Below, piece by piece: positions 1 through 6,291 of a stretch of DNA of 6,465 bases (within the stretch, counting starts at the first letter, position 1; each line of letters begins with the position of its first letter). The notes below the pieces were generated by a model that was given only the letters and a program-made list of their open reading frames with translations, was not told the DNA's origin and made no database searches. Source of the stretch: Acidobacteriaceae bacterium (GTDB taxonomy: Bacteria > Acidobacteriota > Terriglobia > Terriglobales > SbA1); contig PMHI01000338.1 in NCBI GenBank assembly GCA_003156615.1, positions 1,456 to 7,920 of the forward strand, read 5' to 3'. The position numbers and the translations under genes are program-made.

Positions 1-1842
1 CTCCAGGTCAGCCTGACGACGCTCGGGAGCGCCCGTCTCAGGAGCTTCCGTGCCTTTTGCAGAGGCGGCAACCGGCGTAAGGTCGCGGTCCAGCCGCAGG
101 GTCGGATCCGTCGATAGGACGACTGCGCGCTCGATGACGTTCTGCAGCTCCCGAATGTTTCCGGGCCAGGGATAGTCCACCAGGTTCTCCATCGATTCCC
201 GTGACACGCCGTCGATCTTCTTCCTTAACCGCTTGGAGAATCGGGATACGCAGAAAGCCACCAGCTGTGGAATGTCGGATCGGCGTTCTCGCAAAGGGGG
301 AAGCTCGATGGGAAAAACGTTGAGGCGGTAGAAGAGGTCTGAGCGGAAGCGGCCCGCTTGGACTGCTTCGCGGAGGTTGCGGTTCGTGGCGGCAATCACG
401 CGCACATCCACACGCAAAGAGCGGCTGCTCCCTACCGGCTCAAACTCATGTTCCTGCAGAACGCGGAGCAGCTTCACTTGCGTCTCCAATGACAGCTCCC
501 CGATTTCGTCCAGGAAGATCGTGCCGCCGTCAGCAAGCTCGAAGCGGCCGATGCGCCGATCCAGAGCCCCCGTGAAGGCCCCTTTTATATGGCCAAAGAG
601 TTCGCTCTCCACCAGACCAGCCGAGATGGCGCTGCAGTTCACATTCACCAGGGCACGGCCATTGCGGGCGCTGCGGCTGTGGATCGCGCGTGCTACGAGT
701 TCCTTCCCCGTTCCCGTTTCCCCGTAAATGAGCACGGTCGTATCCGCGGTGGCAACCTGATCGACGGCGTGGAGCGCCTTGAGGAGTGCCGGACTATTGC
801 CCACGATCTCCTCGAAGTTGTGCTCCGTGCGCAGTTCCTCCTGGAGATAAACGTTTTCCTTCTCCAACCTTGCCTTCAGGCTGTCAATTTCCTGGTAGGA
901 CTGCATATTCTGAATTGCCAATGCGACCTGGTTCGCCACTTCCTGCAGGAACACGGCTTCCTCGTCCGAATACCGATCCTTTTCCCGGCTTACCAAGCTG
1001 AGCGTGCCGATACACTTTCCCTGGAAGACCAGGGGCAAGACACACATCGACTGGATACCCTCTGCGACGAGGCGGCGCTCATTGGCATACTGCCGTTCTT
1101 TTTCAAGATCGCGGCGCAGGAGCGGCTGCTGATGGTCGAACACCCAGCTGGCGCAGGTCTCATTGCGACTGTCCTCCAGCCCCGCTCGGAAGTAGTCCGA
1201 GAGCAGATCTCCCTCCACGGCGAGGAAGCGGAAAGTATCTCTATCCGGTTCGTAGAGGGTAATGGCACACCGGTCGAAAGAGATGAGACGATGCAAAGCC
1301 TCGGAAATAGAGTGCAGGAGGGCCTGCTGGGTCAGGTTCGTAATGATGGCATTGTTGATCTGAAGCAGGCTCCGGTTCCGCTCTTCGCTTTTGCGGAGCG
1401 CCGCCTCCGCTTGTTTCCGCTCCGTGATGTCGATGAACGTTATCACCGCGCCCAGGGTTCTACCTTCCCGAACGACAGGATGAGACCAATACTCTGCGGG
1501 AAAGCTCGTGCCATCCCTTCTCCAAAAAACCTCATCGTCTCGGTGGACGCTCTCGCCTTTTTGAAAGCCCACATAAATAGGGCATTCTTCAAGTGGATAT
1601 GGGGTGCCGTCTTTTCGGGTATGGTGCTCCAGCGCATGCATGTTTTTCCCGATTAATTCCGCGGGATCGTCGTATCCGAGTATGCGCGCCGCCGAAGGAT
1701 TTGAGAAAAGACAAGTACCTTCTGAATCGCAGCCACAGATCGCTTCCGTGGCGGAATCGAGGATTAGGCGGATTCGCTCCTCGCGATTGTGCAGAGCGTC
1801 TTCCGCGTGGGTTCGCATCGTGCTGTCTTCAGAAAGCGGCAT
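1..1842 (-). CDS. Sigma-54-dependent transcriptional activator, PAS-GAF-AAA+ (FhlA-like), C-terminus beyond window
   Basis: An enhancer-binding activator that would use ATP hydrolysis to open sigma-54 promoters. Reading the minus strand from 1842 gives 614 codons without a stop up to the window edge. A PAS domain (about residues 20-145) contains HHTRKDGTPYP and ends in TFIDITERK. A GAF domain (about 160-314) follows, then a coiled-coil-like linker rich in Glu and Lys (315-342). The AAA+ core (about 343-575) has Walker A GETGTGKE (374-381), the sigma-54 contact motif GAFTGA (421-426), Walker B IFLDE (442-446), the arginine-finger segment FRSDLFYRLNV (499-509) and WPGNIRELQNVIERA (559-573). A Fis-type HTH would be expected next but lies outside. 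There is no receiver domain, so input probably comes through PAS and GAF rather than phosphorylation. ATG 1842 is chosen because no in-frame ATG lies upstream before the stop at 2044-2046. GTG 1887 and ATG 1818 are alternatives, and none has a strong ribosome binding site. One small oddity is HIKGAFTGA, where HEKGAFTGA is more usual. Confidence 0.94.
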   Translation of the reverse strand, partial: MPLSEDSTMRTHAEDALHNREERIRLILDSATEAICGCDSEGTCLFSNPSAARILGYDDPAELIGKNMHALEHHTRKDGTPYPLEECPIYVGFQKGESVHRDDEVFWRRDGTSFPAEYWSHPVVREGRTLGAVITFIDITERKQAEAALRKSEERNRSLLQINNAIITNLTQQALLHSISEALHRLISFDRCAITLYEPDRDTFRFLAVEGDLLSDYFRAGLEDSRNETCASWVFDHQQPLLRRDLEKERQYANERRLVAEGIQSMCVLPLVFQGKCIGTLSLVSREKDRYSDEEAVFLQEVANQVALAIQNMQSYQEIDSLKARLEKENVYLQEELRTEHNFEEIVGNSPALLKALHAVDQVATADTTVLIYGETGTGKELVARAIHSRSARNGRALVNVNCSAISAGLVESELFGHIKGAFTGALDRRIGRFELADGGTIFLDEIGELSLETQVKLLRVLQEHEFEPVGSSRSLRVDVRVIAATNRNLREAVQAGRFRSDLFYRLNVFPIELPPLRERRSDIPQLVAFCVSRFSKRLRKKIDGVSRESMENLVDYPWPGNIRELQNVIERAVVLSTDPTLRLDRDLTPVAASAKGTEAPETGAPERRQADLE

Positions 1843-2020
1843 GTGGGACTGCGGCTGCTCTAGCCCGGAATCAGCCGATCTGGTCACGCTCGCGGTTATG
1901 ACGATACTGTGAGCACAAAGTACCTCATGCGTTATTTGCCTGCATGGAATGAGCAGGGCAGGATCAGTCGCCTTGCGTAAGATGCCGCCATTCTGTGATT
2001 GGCTACTTCCTCCAGGCGCG

Positions 2021-2033
2021 GCTGGTAACCAGC
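2021..2033. promoter_or_regulatory. 13-bp palindrome, possible operator
   Basis: GCTGGTAACCAGC is a perfect inverted repeat of two 6-bp arms around one central base. It lies about 180 bp upstream of the activator's chosen ATG. It would fall just after the start point of a weak candidate minus-strand promoter with -10 at 2043-2048, a usual place for a repressor site. A 1-base centre makes a dimeric protein site more likely than an RNA hairpin. The role is inference, and a 13-bp palindrome could arise by chance. Confidence 0.25.
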
Positions 2034-2211
2034 ATATCGCCAATTACACAAAGAAAGCATGAGGACTTCGTAAAGTTTAGTAAAAACGAATCCTGGCTGC
2101 TAAGTACAGCTATCCAACCCGCGCTCCAGCACAGCACCTTCATGCGCCGCTGGCCAGATGCGGGGAAGAATCGAGTGCACGGAAATGACGACACTGATTT
2201 CAATTCAAAAG

Positions 2212-2241
2212 CGGCCTTGATTATCGGATAATCGGAGGCCG
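2212..2241 (-). terminator. Bipartite inverted repeat, possible weak terminator
   Basis: Outer arms CGGCCT (2212-2217) and AGGCCG (2236-2241) enclose inner arms GATTATC (2219-2225) and GATAATC (2227-2233). Read on the minus strand, the stem is followed by GCTTTTGAATTG, a short T-rich run, so it could act as a weak intrinsic terminator for leftward transcription from the 2348-2584 region. There is no T run on the plus-strand side. The near-perfect inner dyad could equally be a protein-binding site. The structure is directly visible; its function is inferred. Confidence 0.3.
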
Positions 2242-2347
2242 TCCATTAAACGGGTCTCGCGACTCTGGCCTCGAAATTCCGCACCGCGCCTCCCTCCAGC
2301 CGGACTTTTGGAGCGGAGTCACCGCGGGATAGTCCTCAGCATCGTTG

Positions 2348-2584
2348 CTATAAGTGCAGGGCGTTCATTCGCGGATTCTCGTACACGTCGTCCTCGCCCG
2401 GATACCTAAGCTCGCTGTCAACTTTTCCCGTTTCCTTCGCTAAAGCCCAGACCAGACTCTCTCCGGCCGGTAAAGTATTCGGCTGCCTGTCGTAAACCGG
2501 ACCTCTGTATGCATATTCTGCATCCACGGAGGGATTTACGTGCGCTTCAGCGGTCAAGGAGTTTGGCATCCGGACGGACGGCAA
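2348..2584 (-). CDS. Doubtful small ORF, 78 codons, possibly the 3' remnant of a gene
   Basis: The family is not recognised. The C-terminal half looks protein-like: charged and acidic, with segments such as ALAKETGKVDSELRYPGEDD and VYENPRMNALHL, and a GC-richer third codon position than the N-terminal half. The first 20 or so codons run antisense to the recognisable S41 peptidase remnant, so the annotated ATG is probably accidental and only about 2348-2480 may be true former coding sequence. No convincing ribosome binding site was seen. A possible leftward terminator lies about 107 bp past its stop. It may be a gene fragment left by a rearrangement, or a chance ORF. Confidence 0.25.
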   Translation of the reverse strand: MPSVRMPNSLTAEAHVNPSVDAEYAYRGPVYDRQPNTLPAGESLVWALAKETGKVDSELRYPGEDDVYENPRMNALHL

Positions 2585-2701
2585 CTCCAGCGCTTGGGCC
2601 TGCAGCCAGGGATTGAGCTGCGCCCGACACTCGCAGGAATCCGTGCCGGAAAAGACGAGGTGCTAGACCGGGCGATCGCGTATTTACAGCACGGCCAGTA
2701 A
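2474..2701 (+). pseudogene. C-terminal remnant of an S41-family (tail-specific/CtpA-like) peptidase
   Basis: The plus-strand frame ending in TAA at 2699-2701 reads GGIYVRFSGQGVWHPDGRQL, then QRLGLQPGIELRPTLAGIRA, then GKDEVLDRAIAYLQHGQ. This is the typical end of S41 serine peptidases: a beta-strand pair, an (H/Y)xDGRQLQRxGxxPD-like turn and a final helix with RAGxDEVLxxA. The match starts near 2515-2528. The frame is closed by a TAA at 2471-2473 and has no catalytic Ser/Lys region, so the peptidase and PDZ domains are missing and no activity is expected. Upstream sequence shows no continuation in any frame that I can recognise. It is assigned from memory of family motifs. It is judged a decayed fragment, with the visible segment about 56 residues long. 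Confidence 0.62.
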
Positions 2702-2800
2702 TTCGGTTCGCACTCTCGCCGATTCGGGATATGTAGTCGGCAAACAGGAAGTCGGTTACTCCGGATTGCCCGTCACTCAGAGAGATGCCGCGATCGATTC

Positions 2801-2822
2801 TCAGGAATGACTTTATTCCTGA
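2801..2822. promoter_or_regulatory. Perfect 8-bp hairpin upstream of the kinase promoter
   Basis: TCAGGAAT (2801-2808) and ATTCCTGA (2815-2822) form a perfect 8-bp stem around the loop GACTTT. It lies about 100 bp after the S41 remnant's stop and about 40 bp before the candidate -35 of the kinase gene. Neither strand has a T tract after the stem, so an intrinsic terminator is less likely than an operator or a chance dyad. The repeat is seen directly; its role is inferred. Confidence 0.35.
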
Positions 2823-2862
2823 TCGGAAACACCTCCGCAAATTGCTGTGTCTAATCCTGCGG

Positions 2863-2889
2863 TTGAGTGCTGAAGCGAAGGCATATAAT
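2863..2889 (+). promoter_or_regulatory. Sigma-70-type promoter of the kinase gene
   Basis: A consensus -10 box TATAAT lies at 2884-2889, with TTGAGT at 2863-2868 as a -35 candidate (4 of 6 matches, 15-bp spacer, slightly short). Transcription would start around 2896-2899, only about 4-7 bases before the ATG at 2903. No Shine-Dalgarno sequence fits into that leader, so the message would be leaderless or nearly so. The -10 lies inside the alternative GTG-started extension (2867), which argues against that longer start. Confidence 0.6.
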
Positions 2890-2902
2890 TGCGGTCGCAC
2901 AG

Positions 2903-5569
2903 ATGGCCCTCAGCGCTGGCACAAAATTCGGTCCTTACGAAATCGAATCGCCGTTAGGCGAGGGCGGCATGGGCGAGGTGTACCGCGCCCGCGATGTCCG
3001 CCTTGGTCGAACCGTAGCGATCAAAGTTCTTGCTTCGCATCTTTCCTCTTCGGCCGAACTGAAGCAGCGCATGGAGCGCGAGGCCAGAGCGATTTCTGCG
3101 CTGAACCACCCTTACATCTGCCATCTCTACGATATCGGGTCGCAGGACGGAACCGATTATCTGGTAATGGAGTTTCTGGAAGGGGAGACCCTGGCGGAAA
3201 GATTGCGCAAAGGCGCAATGCCACTTAACGAGGTCCTCAAGATTGCAATCGCCATTGCGGAGGCGCTTACCGTGGCGCATCGGCAAGGGATTGTGCACCG
3301 CGATCTTAAACCAGGCAACATCATGCTCACGCGGGCAGGCGCCAAGCTGATGGATTTCGGTTTGGCGAAGGCCACGAGCCCGACCCCAGGCGTTTCAGGA
3401 TCCAGCGCGCCTCTGTTGTCCGCAGCTCGGACGATGAGCGAGGCCAGCCCAATGTCTCCGCTGACGACGGCAGGATCAATCATCGGCACCATCCAATACA
3501 TGGCCCCGGAACAACTTGAGGGCAAAGAGGCCGACGGTCGATCGGATCTGTTTGCGCTAGGCGCGATTCTTTACGAAATGGTGACGGGCAACCGGCCTTT
3601 CGCGGGCCGCAGCCAGATCAGCGTTGCCAGTGCCATCCTTGACAAAGAACCTGAGCCAATTACCGCGACTCATCCCCTCACGCCACCTGTGTTCGAGCAA
3701 GTCGTGGCAAGCTGCCTGGCCAAGAATCCTGACGACCGGTTCCAGAGTGCACATGACCTGAGTCTCCAACTGAAGTGGATTGCGGGAGGCAAAACCCCAA
3801 CAGTCAAGCCCGCAGAGTATGGAAGAACAAAACGGGAAAGTATCCTCGCGGCCGTGGCAGGCACACTGGCACTCCTACTGATCGCATCCGCGATCCTGTG
3901 GCGCACCAGCCGCCCTATTAAACAGACCGCATACTTTTCTGCCCCGCTCGGGTTCTCGGCTCGAGACGTTGCAGTCTCGCCCAATGGCCACACTGTCGCC
4001 GTTGTTGGCCGGGATTCCGAGCGAAAAAATCTTTTGTGGATCTACGAGCCCGGCGATCCGCAAGCGAAGGCAATTCCCAACACTGAGGGAGCCAATTTTC
4101 CGTTCTGGTCTCCCGATGGCAAGTCGCTTGGATTTTTTGCCGACGGAAGATTAAAGAGGCTGGATTTGTCAGGCGGGCCGGTGCAAACGCTCTGCGAGGC
4201 CCAGACCGGCCGCGGCGGTGCATGGAACAAAGACGGAGTCATCGTGTTTACTCCGAGCGGACAGTTGGGATTTGGCCTGTATCGAATCGCTGCTTCCGGA
4301 GGTACTCCAACACAAATCACATTTCCAGACAGGGAGCACGCGGAAGACAGCCACCGCTGGCCTGTTTTTCTGCCTGACGGAAATCACTTTCTATACTTGG
4401 CTATGGACCTTTCCGGTCGGAAAACTCTCTCTGCCATTTATGTGGGCGCCCTGAATTCGAGCGAGAAGCGCCTGATTACGCAAGCGAGAGCGAACGCCAT
4501 TTATGCCGCACCTGGTTATTTGCTCTTTTACCGCGACCAAACGCTTTTTGCGCAACGGTTCGACGCGAAGAAGCTTGAACTGAGTGGAGAACCCACTCCT
4601 GTCCTCACAGAAATTGAATACTTGCCGCGAATTCAGCGGGCGGTGTTCGCGAGTTCCGACGGCGGCGTTCTGGTCGCTCAGAGATCATCCGGCGACACGG
4701 GAGCCTCGCAACTGCTTTGGTTTGACCGCAAGGGGCAGCAAGTTGGAGTCGCAACGAAGCCGGGCGTTTACGGCAACATCGCTCTGTCCCCGAACGGGAA
4801 GTTGGTTGCCGCAGATGCCATGGATCTTGCCACTACGAATACCGATCTCTGGATCTACGATCTCGAAAACGAGAGCGCCAAGCGGCTGACGTTCGATCCC
4901 GCCATCGATTCCACGCCTCTTTGGAGTCCGGACGGGACCAAGCTGGTGTTTACTTCGGACCGCGCCCAGAAATTCAACTTGTACGTGAAAAATGCGGACG
5001 GATCACAAGAGGAGCAGCTAATCCCGCAGGAAGGTCCCGATCGCTATCCAATCGATTGGTCGCAGGACGGAAAATACGTGATGTATCAACGCGGCACGGA
5101 CTTGTGGTTCGTGACTTTTCCCGAACTCACGGTCACTCTTTTTCTGAAAGCAGCCTCTGCCCCTAATGTGGCCCGTTTTTCACCGGATGGCAAATGGGTC
5201 GCCTATGCCTCGAATGAAAGCGGACGATGGGAGATTTACGTAACTTCCTTTCCCGCAGCGCATGGAAAGTGGCAAGTGTCGAGCGCGGGCGGGGAACAGC
5301 CCAAATGGCGAAGCGACGGGAAAGAGTTGTTCTACCTCGCGCCGGACGGCAAGATCATGGCCACGCCGGTTACGATCGGTGCCAACTTCAGTGCTGGAAG
5401 CCCAGTGGCGCTCTTCCAGGCGAATCCCCGCGAAATGGTCGCCACGTCCGAACGGTTCGCCTATGATGTCAGCAAAGACGGTCAGCGGTTCTTGATCAAC
5501 ACGCAGCTGAAATCAGCATTGATGCCAATGTCCGTCGTGATGGATTGGACTGCCAGCCTGAACAAATAG
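2903..5569 (+). CDS. Membrane-anchored Ser/Thr protein kinase with extracytoplasmic PD40/TolB-like beta-propeller
   Basis: An 888-residue PknB-type receptor kinase. It would phosphorylate Ser/Thr on cytoplasmic targets while the propeller faces the periplasm and may bind a ligand or protein. Kinase domain, about 12-290: Gly loop GEGGMGEV (19-26), VAIK with Lys41, alpha-C Glu60, catalytic HRDLKPGN (132-139, Asp134), DFG (151-153) and APE (201-203). All key residues are present, so it should be active. The segment between DFG and APE is long and rich in Ser, Thr and Pro, a likely autophosphorylation region. One transmembrane helix spans about 313-333, with basic residues before it. Residues about 345-888 carry PD40 turns such as SPNG (359, 629), SPDG (403, 675, 760), LPDG (490), SQDG (720), RSDG (803) and SKDG (857), spaced about 40-54 residues in the second half. 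ATG 2903 is preferred over GTG 2867 because it begins with MALSAGTKFGPYEI, the usual family N-terminus, and lies just after the promoter. It appears monocistronic. The substrate and ligand are unknown. Confidence 0.96.
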   Translation: MALSAGTKFGPYEIESPLGEGGMGEVYRARDVRLGRTVAIKVLASHLSSSAELKQRMEREARAISALNHPYICHLYDIGSQDGTDYLVMEFLEGETLAERLRKGAMPLNEVLKIAIAIAEALTVAHRQGIVHRDLKPGNIMLTRAGAKLMDFGLAKATSPTPGVSGSSAPLLSAARTMSEASPMSPLTTAGSIIGTIQYMAPEQLEGKEADGRSDLFALGAILYEMVTGNRPFAGRSQISVASAILDKEPEPITATHPLTPPVFEQVVASCLAKNPDDRFQSAHDLSLQLKWIAGGKTPTVKPAEYGRTKRESILAAVAGTLALLLIASAILWRTSRPIKQTAYFSAPLGFSARDVAVSPNGHTVAVVGRDSERKNLLWIYEPGDPQAKAIPNTEGANFPFWSPDGKSLGFFADGRLKRLDLSGGPVQTLCEAQTGRGGAWNKDGVIVFTPSGQLGFGLYRIAASGGTPTQITFPDREHAEDSHRWPVFLPDGNHFLYLAMDLSGRKTLSAIYVGALNSSEKRLITQARANAIYAAPGYLLFYRDQTLFAQRFDAKKLELSGEPTPVLTEIEYLPRIQRAVFASSDGGVLVAQRSSGDTGASQLLWFDRKGQQVGVATKPGVYGNIALSPNGKLVAADAMDLATTNTDLWIYDLENESAKRLTFDPAIDSTPLWSPDGTKLVFTSDRAQKFNLYVKNADGSQEEQLIPQEGPDRYPIDWSQDGKYVMYQRGTDLWFVTFPELTVTLFLKAASAPNVARFSPDGKWVAYASNESGRWEIYVTSFPAAHGKWQVSSAGGEQPKWRSDGKELFYLAPDGKIMATPVTIGANFSAGSPVALFQANPREMVATSERFAYDVSKDGQRFLINTQLKSALMPMSVVMDWTASLNK

Positions 5570-5694
5570 TTGGAAAGGGTCAGGTTTGCTGCACGGATCC
5601 GTCTTCTTGCGGTAACCGTCGTAGCCAACGTTCGCCAACTCCCTTCGCTGGGTTAGACGTAATACGCGCTGCCCAGCCACTGGTCGATCGTCGG

Positions 5695-5731
5695 CAAGCC
5701 TCTGGGTTACAAGCCGAAACTGAGCCAAGCC
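5695..5731. repeat. Three short direct repeats CAAGCC
   Basis: CAAGCC occurs at 5695-5700, 5710-5715 and 5726-5731, with starts 15 and 16 bp apart. The last two copies extend imperfectly (CAAGCCGAAAC and CAAGCCGTAAAC). The regular spacing of about one and a half helical turns is mildly suggestive of a protein-binding array, but the unit is short and no gene start is close. A chance origin is quite possible. Confidence 0.2.
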
Positions 5732-5831
5732 GTAAACGACAACCTCGGACTCGAAAACACCTGAGCCCCGAACCGGACCCCTGGCTCGTGTCGACGGGAG
5801 TCCGTCCTGGCCCATAACTTCAGAGTCGCCC

Positions 5832-5847
5832 TCAATTGCTAAATTGA
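5832..5847. terminator. Small AT-rich hairpin downstream of the NTF2-like gene
   Basis: TCAATT (5832-5837) and AATTGA (5842-5847) pair perfectly around GCTA. It lies about 50 bp past the minus-strand gene's stop in the convergent junction. The stem is short and AT-rich and lacks a T tract on either side, so it is at best a weak terminator or processing signal. Confidence 0.2.
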
Positions 5848-5898
5848 ATGCGCCCGTGTGCACGTTCATCAAGCGGATGAGAAGATTGCGCCTTTTCT

Positions 5899-6258
5899 CT
5901 AGTTCCTCTCGAAGGGTCGAGCATCATAAAAGAGTTCGATGCGCACGATCAGGCTATCTTGGAAAGTCATCAACGCTGCTGTGCGGCAGATACCGATAGG
6001 CTCGCCAAAATCGACATCGTAAGTCAACATCGCCTTGTCGTCGGAGCCAAACTTTGCCCTTACCCTTAGGCTCTTGGTGAGGTTTACAAATCGCTTAGCG
6101 GCTTCCAGAACCGCCTCCTTCCCGGTCAGGTCCGCCAACGGTGCCATGAACCGAACGCCAGGGTGCAACTGTGTCGCCACGCCGGCGAGGTCTTTGTCGT
6201 TCATTGCTTGATAATAGGCCTCCGCAGAAGCCACGTTTCTTTGTGTCGCAGGTGTCAC
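5899..6258 (-). CDS. NTF2/SnoaL-like fold protein, 119 aa
   Basis: A small single-domain cytoplasmic protein of the NTF2-like (SnoaL-like) superfamily, a cone-shaped alpha+beta barrel used by isomerases, cyclases and ligand-binding proteins. The N-terminal helix AEAYYQAMNDKDLAGVATQL (12-31) is followed by HPGVRFMAPLADLTGKEAVL (32-51), then a strand-rich half with AMLTYDVDFGEPIGICRTAA (76-95) and LIVRIELFYDARPF (103-116), which matches the usual core. The length fits a complete domain, and there is no signal peptide or transmembrane helix. The start is GTG at 6258, set by a strong Shine-Dalgarno sequence. It follows the stop of another NTF2-like gene by 33 bp on the same strand, so co-transcription is likely. 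The reaction cannot be told from sequence: the superfamily has few universal catalytic residues, and many members are uncharacterised. Confidence 0.88.
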   Translation of the reverse strand: MTPATQRNVASAEAYYQAMNDKDLAGVATQLHPGVRFMAPLADLTGKEAVLEAAKRFVNLTKSLRVRAKFGSDDKAMLTYDVDFGEPIGICRTAALMTFQDSLIVRIELFYDARPFERN

Positions 6259-6264
6259 GGTCTT

Positions 6265-6272
6265 TCTCCTTT
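6265..6272 (-). promoter_or_regulatory. Shine-Dalgarno sequence deciding the GTG start
   Basis: The minus strand reads AAAGGAGA here, with AGGAG ending 7 bases before GTG 6258. This strong site supports the non-ATG start and the full 119-residue reading of the NTF2-like protein. It lies in the 33-bp gap after the preceding gene, consistent with independent translation from a shared message. Confidence 0.8.
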
Positions 6273-6291
6273 GTGCGAAAGCCTGTTGTGC

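Larger units (their letters stand above)
1843..2347. other. Upstream region of the sigma-54 activator, no recognisable gene
   Basis: I find no gene I can support in this stretch of about 500 bases. The short ORFs in it (for example 1995-2231 plus and 2003-2203 minus) have no family resemblance, and they overlap each other. The part next to 1842 should contain the activator's promoter. A possible minus-strand -10 (TGTAAT, reading the complement of 2043-2048) lies just upstream of a 13-bp palindrome, but no well-spaced -35 accompanies it. No clear sigma-54 -24/-12 element was seen by eye. A larger dyad sits at 2212-2241. Confidence 0.5.
5570..5898. other. Convergent intergenic region, no recognisable gene
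   Basis: This lies between the kinase stop and the stop of the NTF2-like gene, which converge here. Two ORFs cross it (5513-5872 minus, 5545-5817 plus), but both run into the kinase 3' end, resemble no family and are compositionally Arg/Pro-rich. It holds a small AT-rich hairpin (5832-5847) and three CAAGCC copies (5695-5731). I see no strong intrinsic terminator with a T tract for either gene. The length is large for a simple convergent junction, so decayed sequence is possible. Confidence 0.5.

Noticed and set aside
377..727. 116-codon plus-strand open frame over the AAA+ region.
   Set aside because: It is low-complexity Ser/Arg/Thr-rich translation opposite the Walker and GAFTGA motifs of the real gene.
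589..1656. 355-codon plus-strand open frame.
   Set aside because: It is the codon-aligned antisense of the sigma-54 activator, whose minus-strand reading has clear PAS, GAF and AAA+ motifs. The plus reading resembles no family.
1843..2045. Possible sigma-54 -24/-12 promoter before the activator.
   Set aside because: TGGCGGCATCTTACGC on the minus strand looks similar, but its GG and GC are not separated by the required 10 bases.
1995..2231. 78-codon plus-strand ORF in the activator's upstream region.
   Set aside because: It has no family resemblance or ribosome binding site, and a minus-strand ORF overlaps it. It also crosses the palindrome and the dyad.
2547..2900. 117-codon minus-strand ORF.
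   Set aside because: It lies antisense to the S41 remnant and across the kinase promoter, is Arg/Ser-rich, and is not recognisable.
2867..2902. GTG start adding 12 residues to the kinase.
   Set aside because: The TATAAT box sits inside the extension, and the family normally begins at the MALSAGT-like segment encoded from 2903.
5513..5872. 119-codon minus-strand ORF overlapping the kinase 3' end.
   Set aside because: It overlaps conserved kinase coding sequence, has no clear ribosome binding site and matches no family I know. A faint likeness to group II intron 3' sequence did not hold, because no domain V fold could be drawn.
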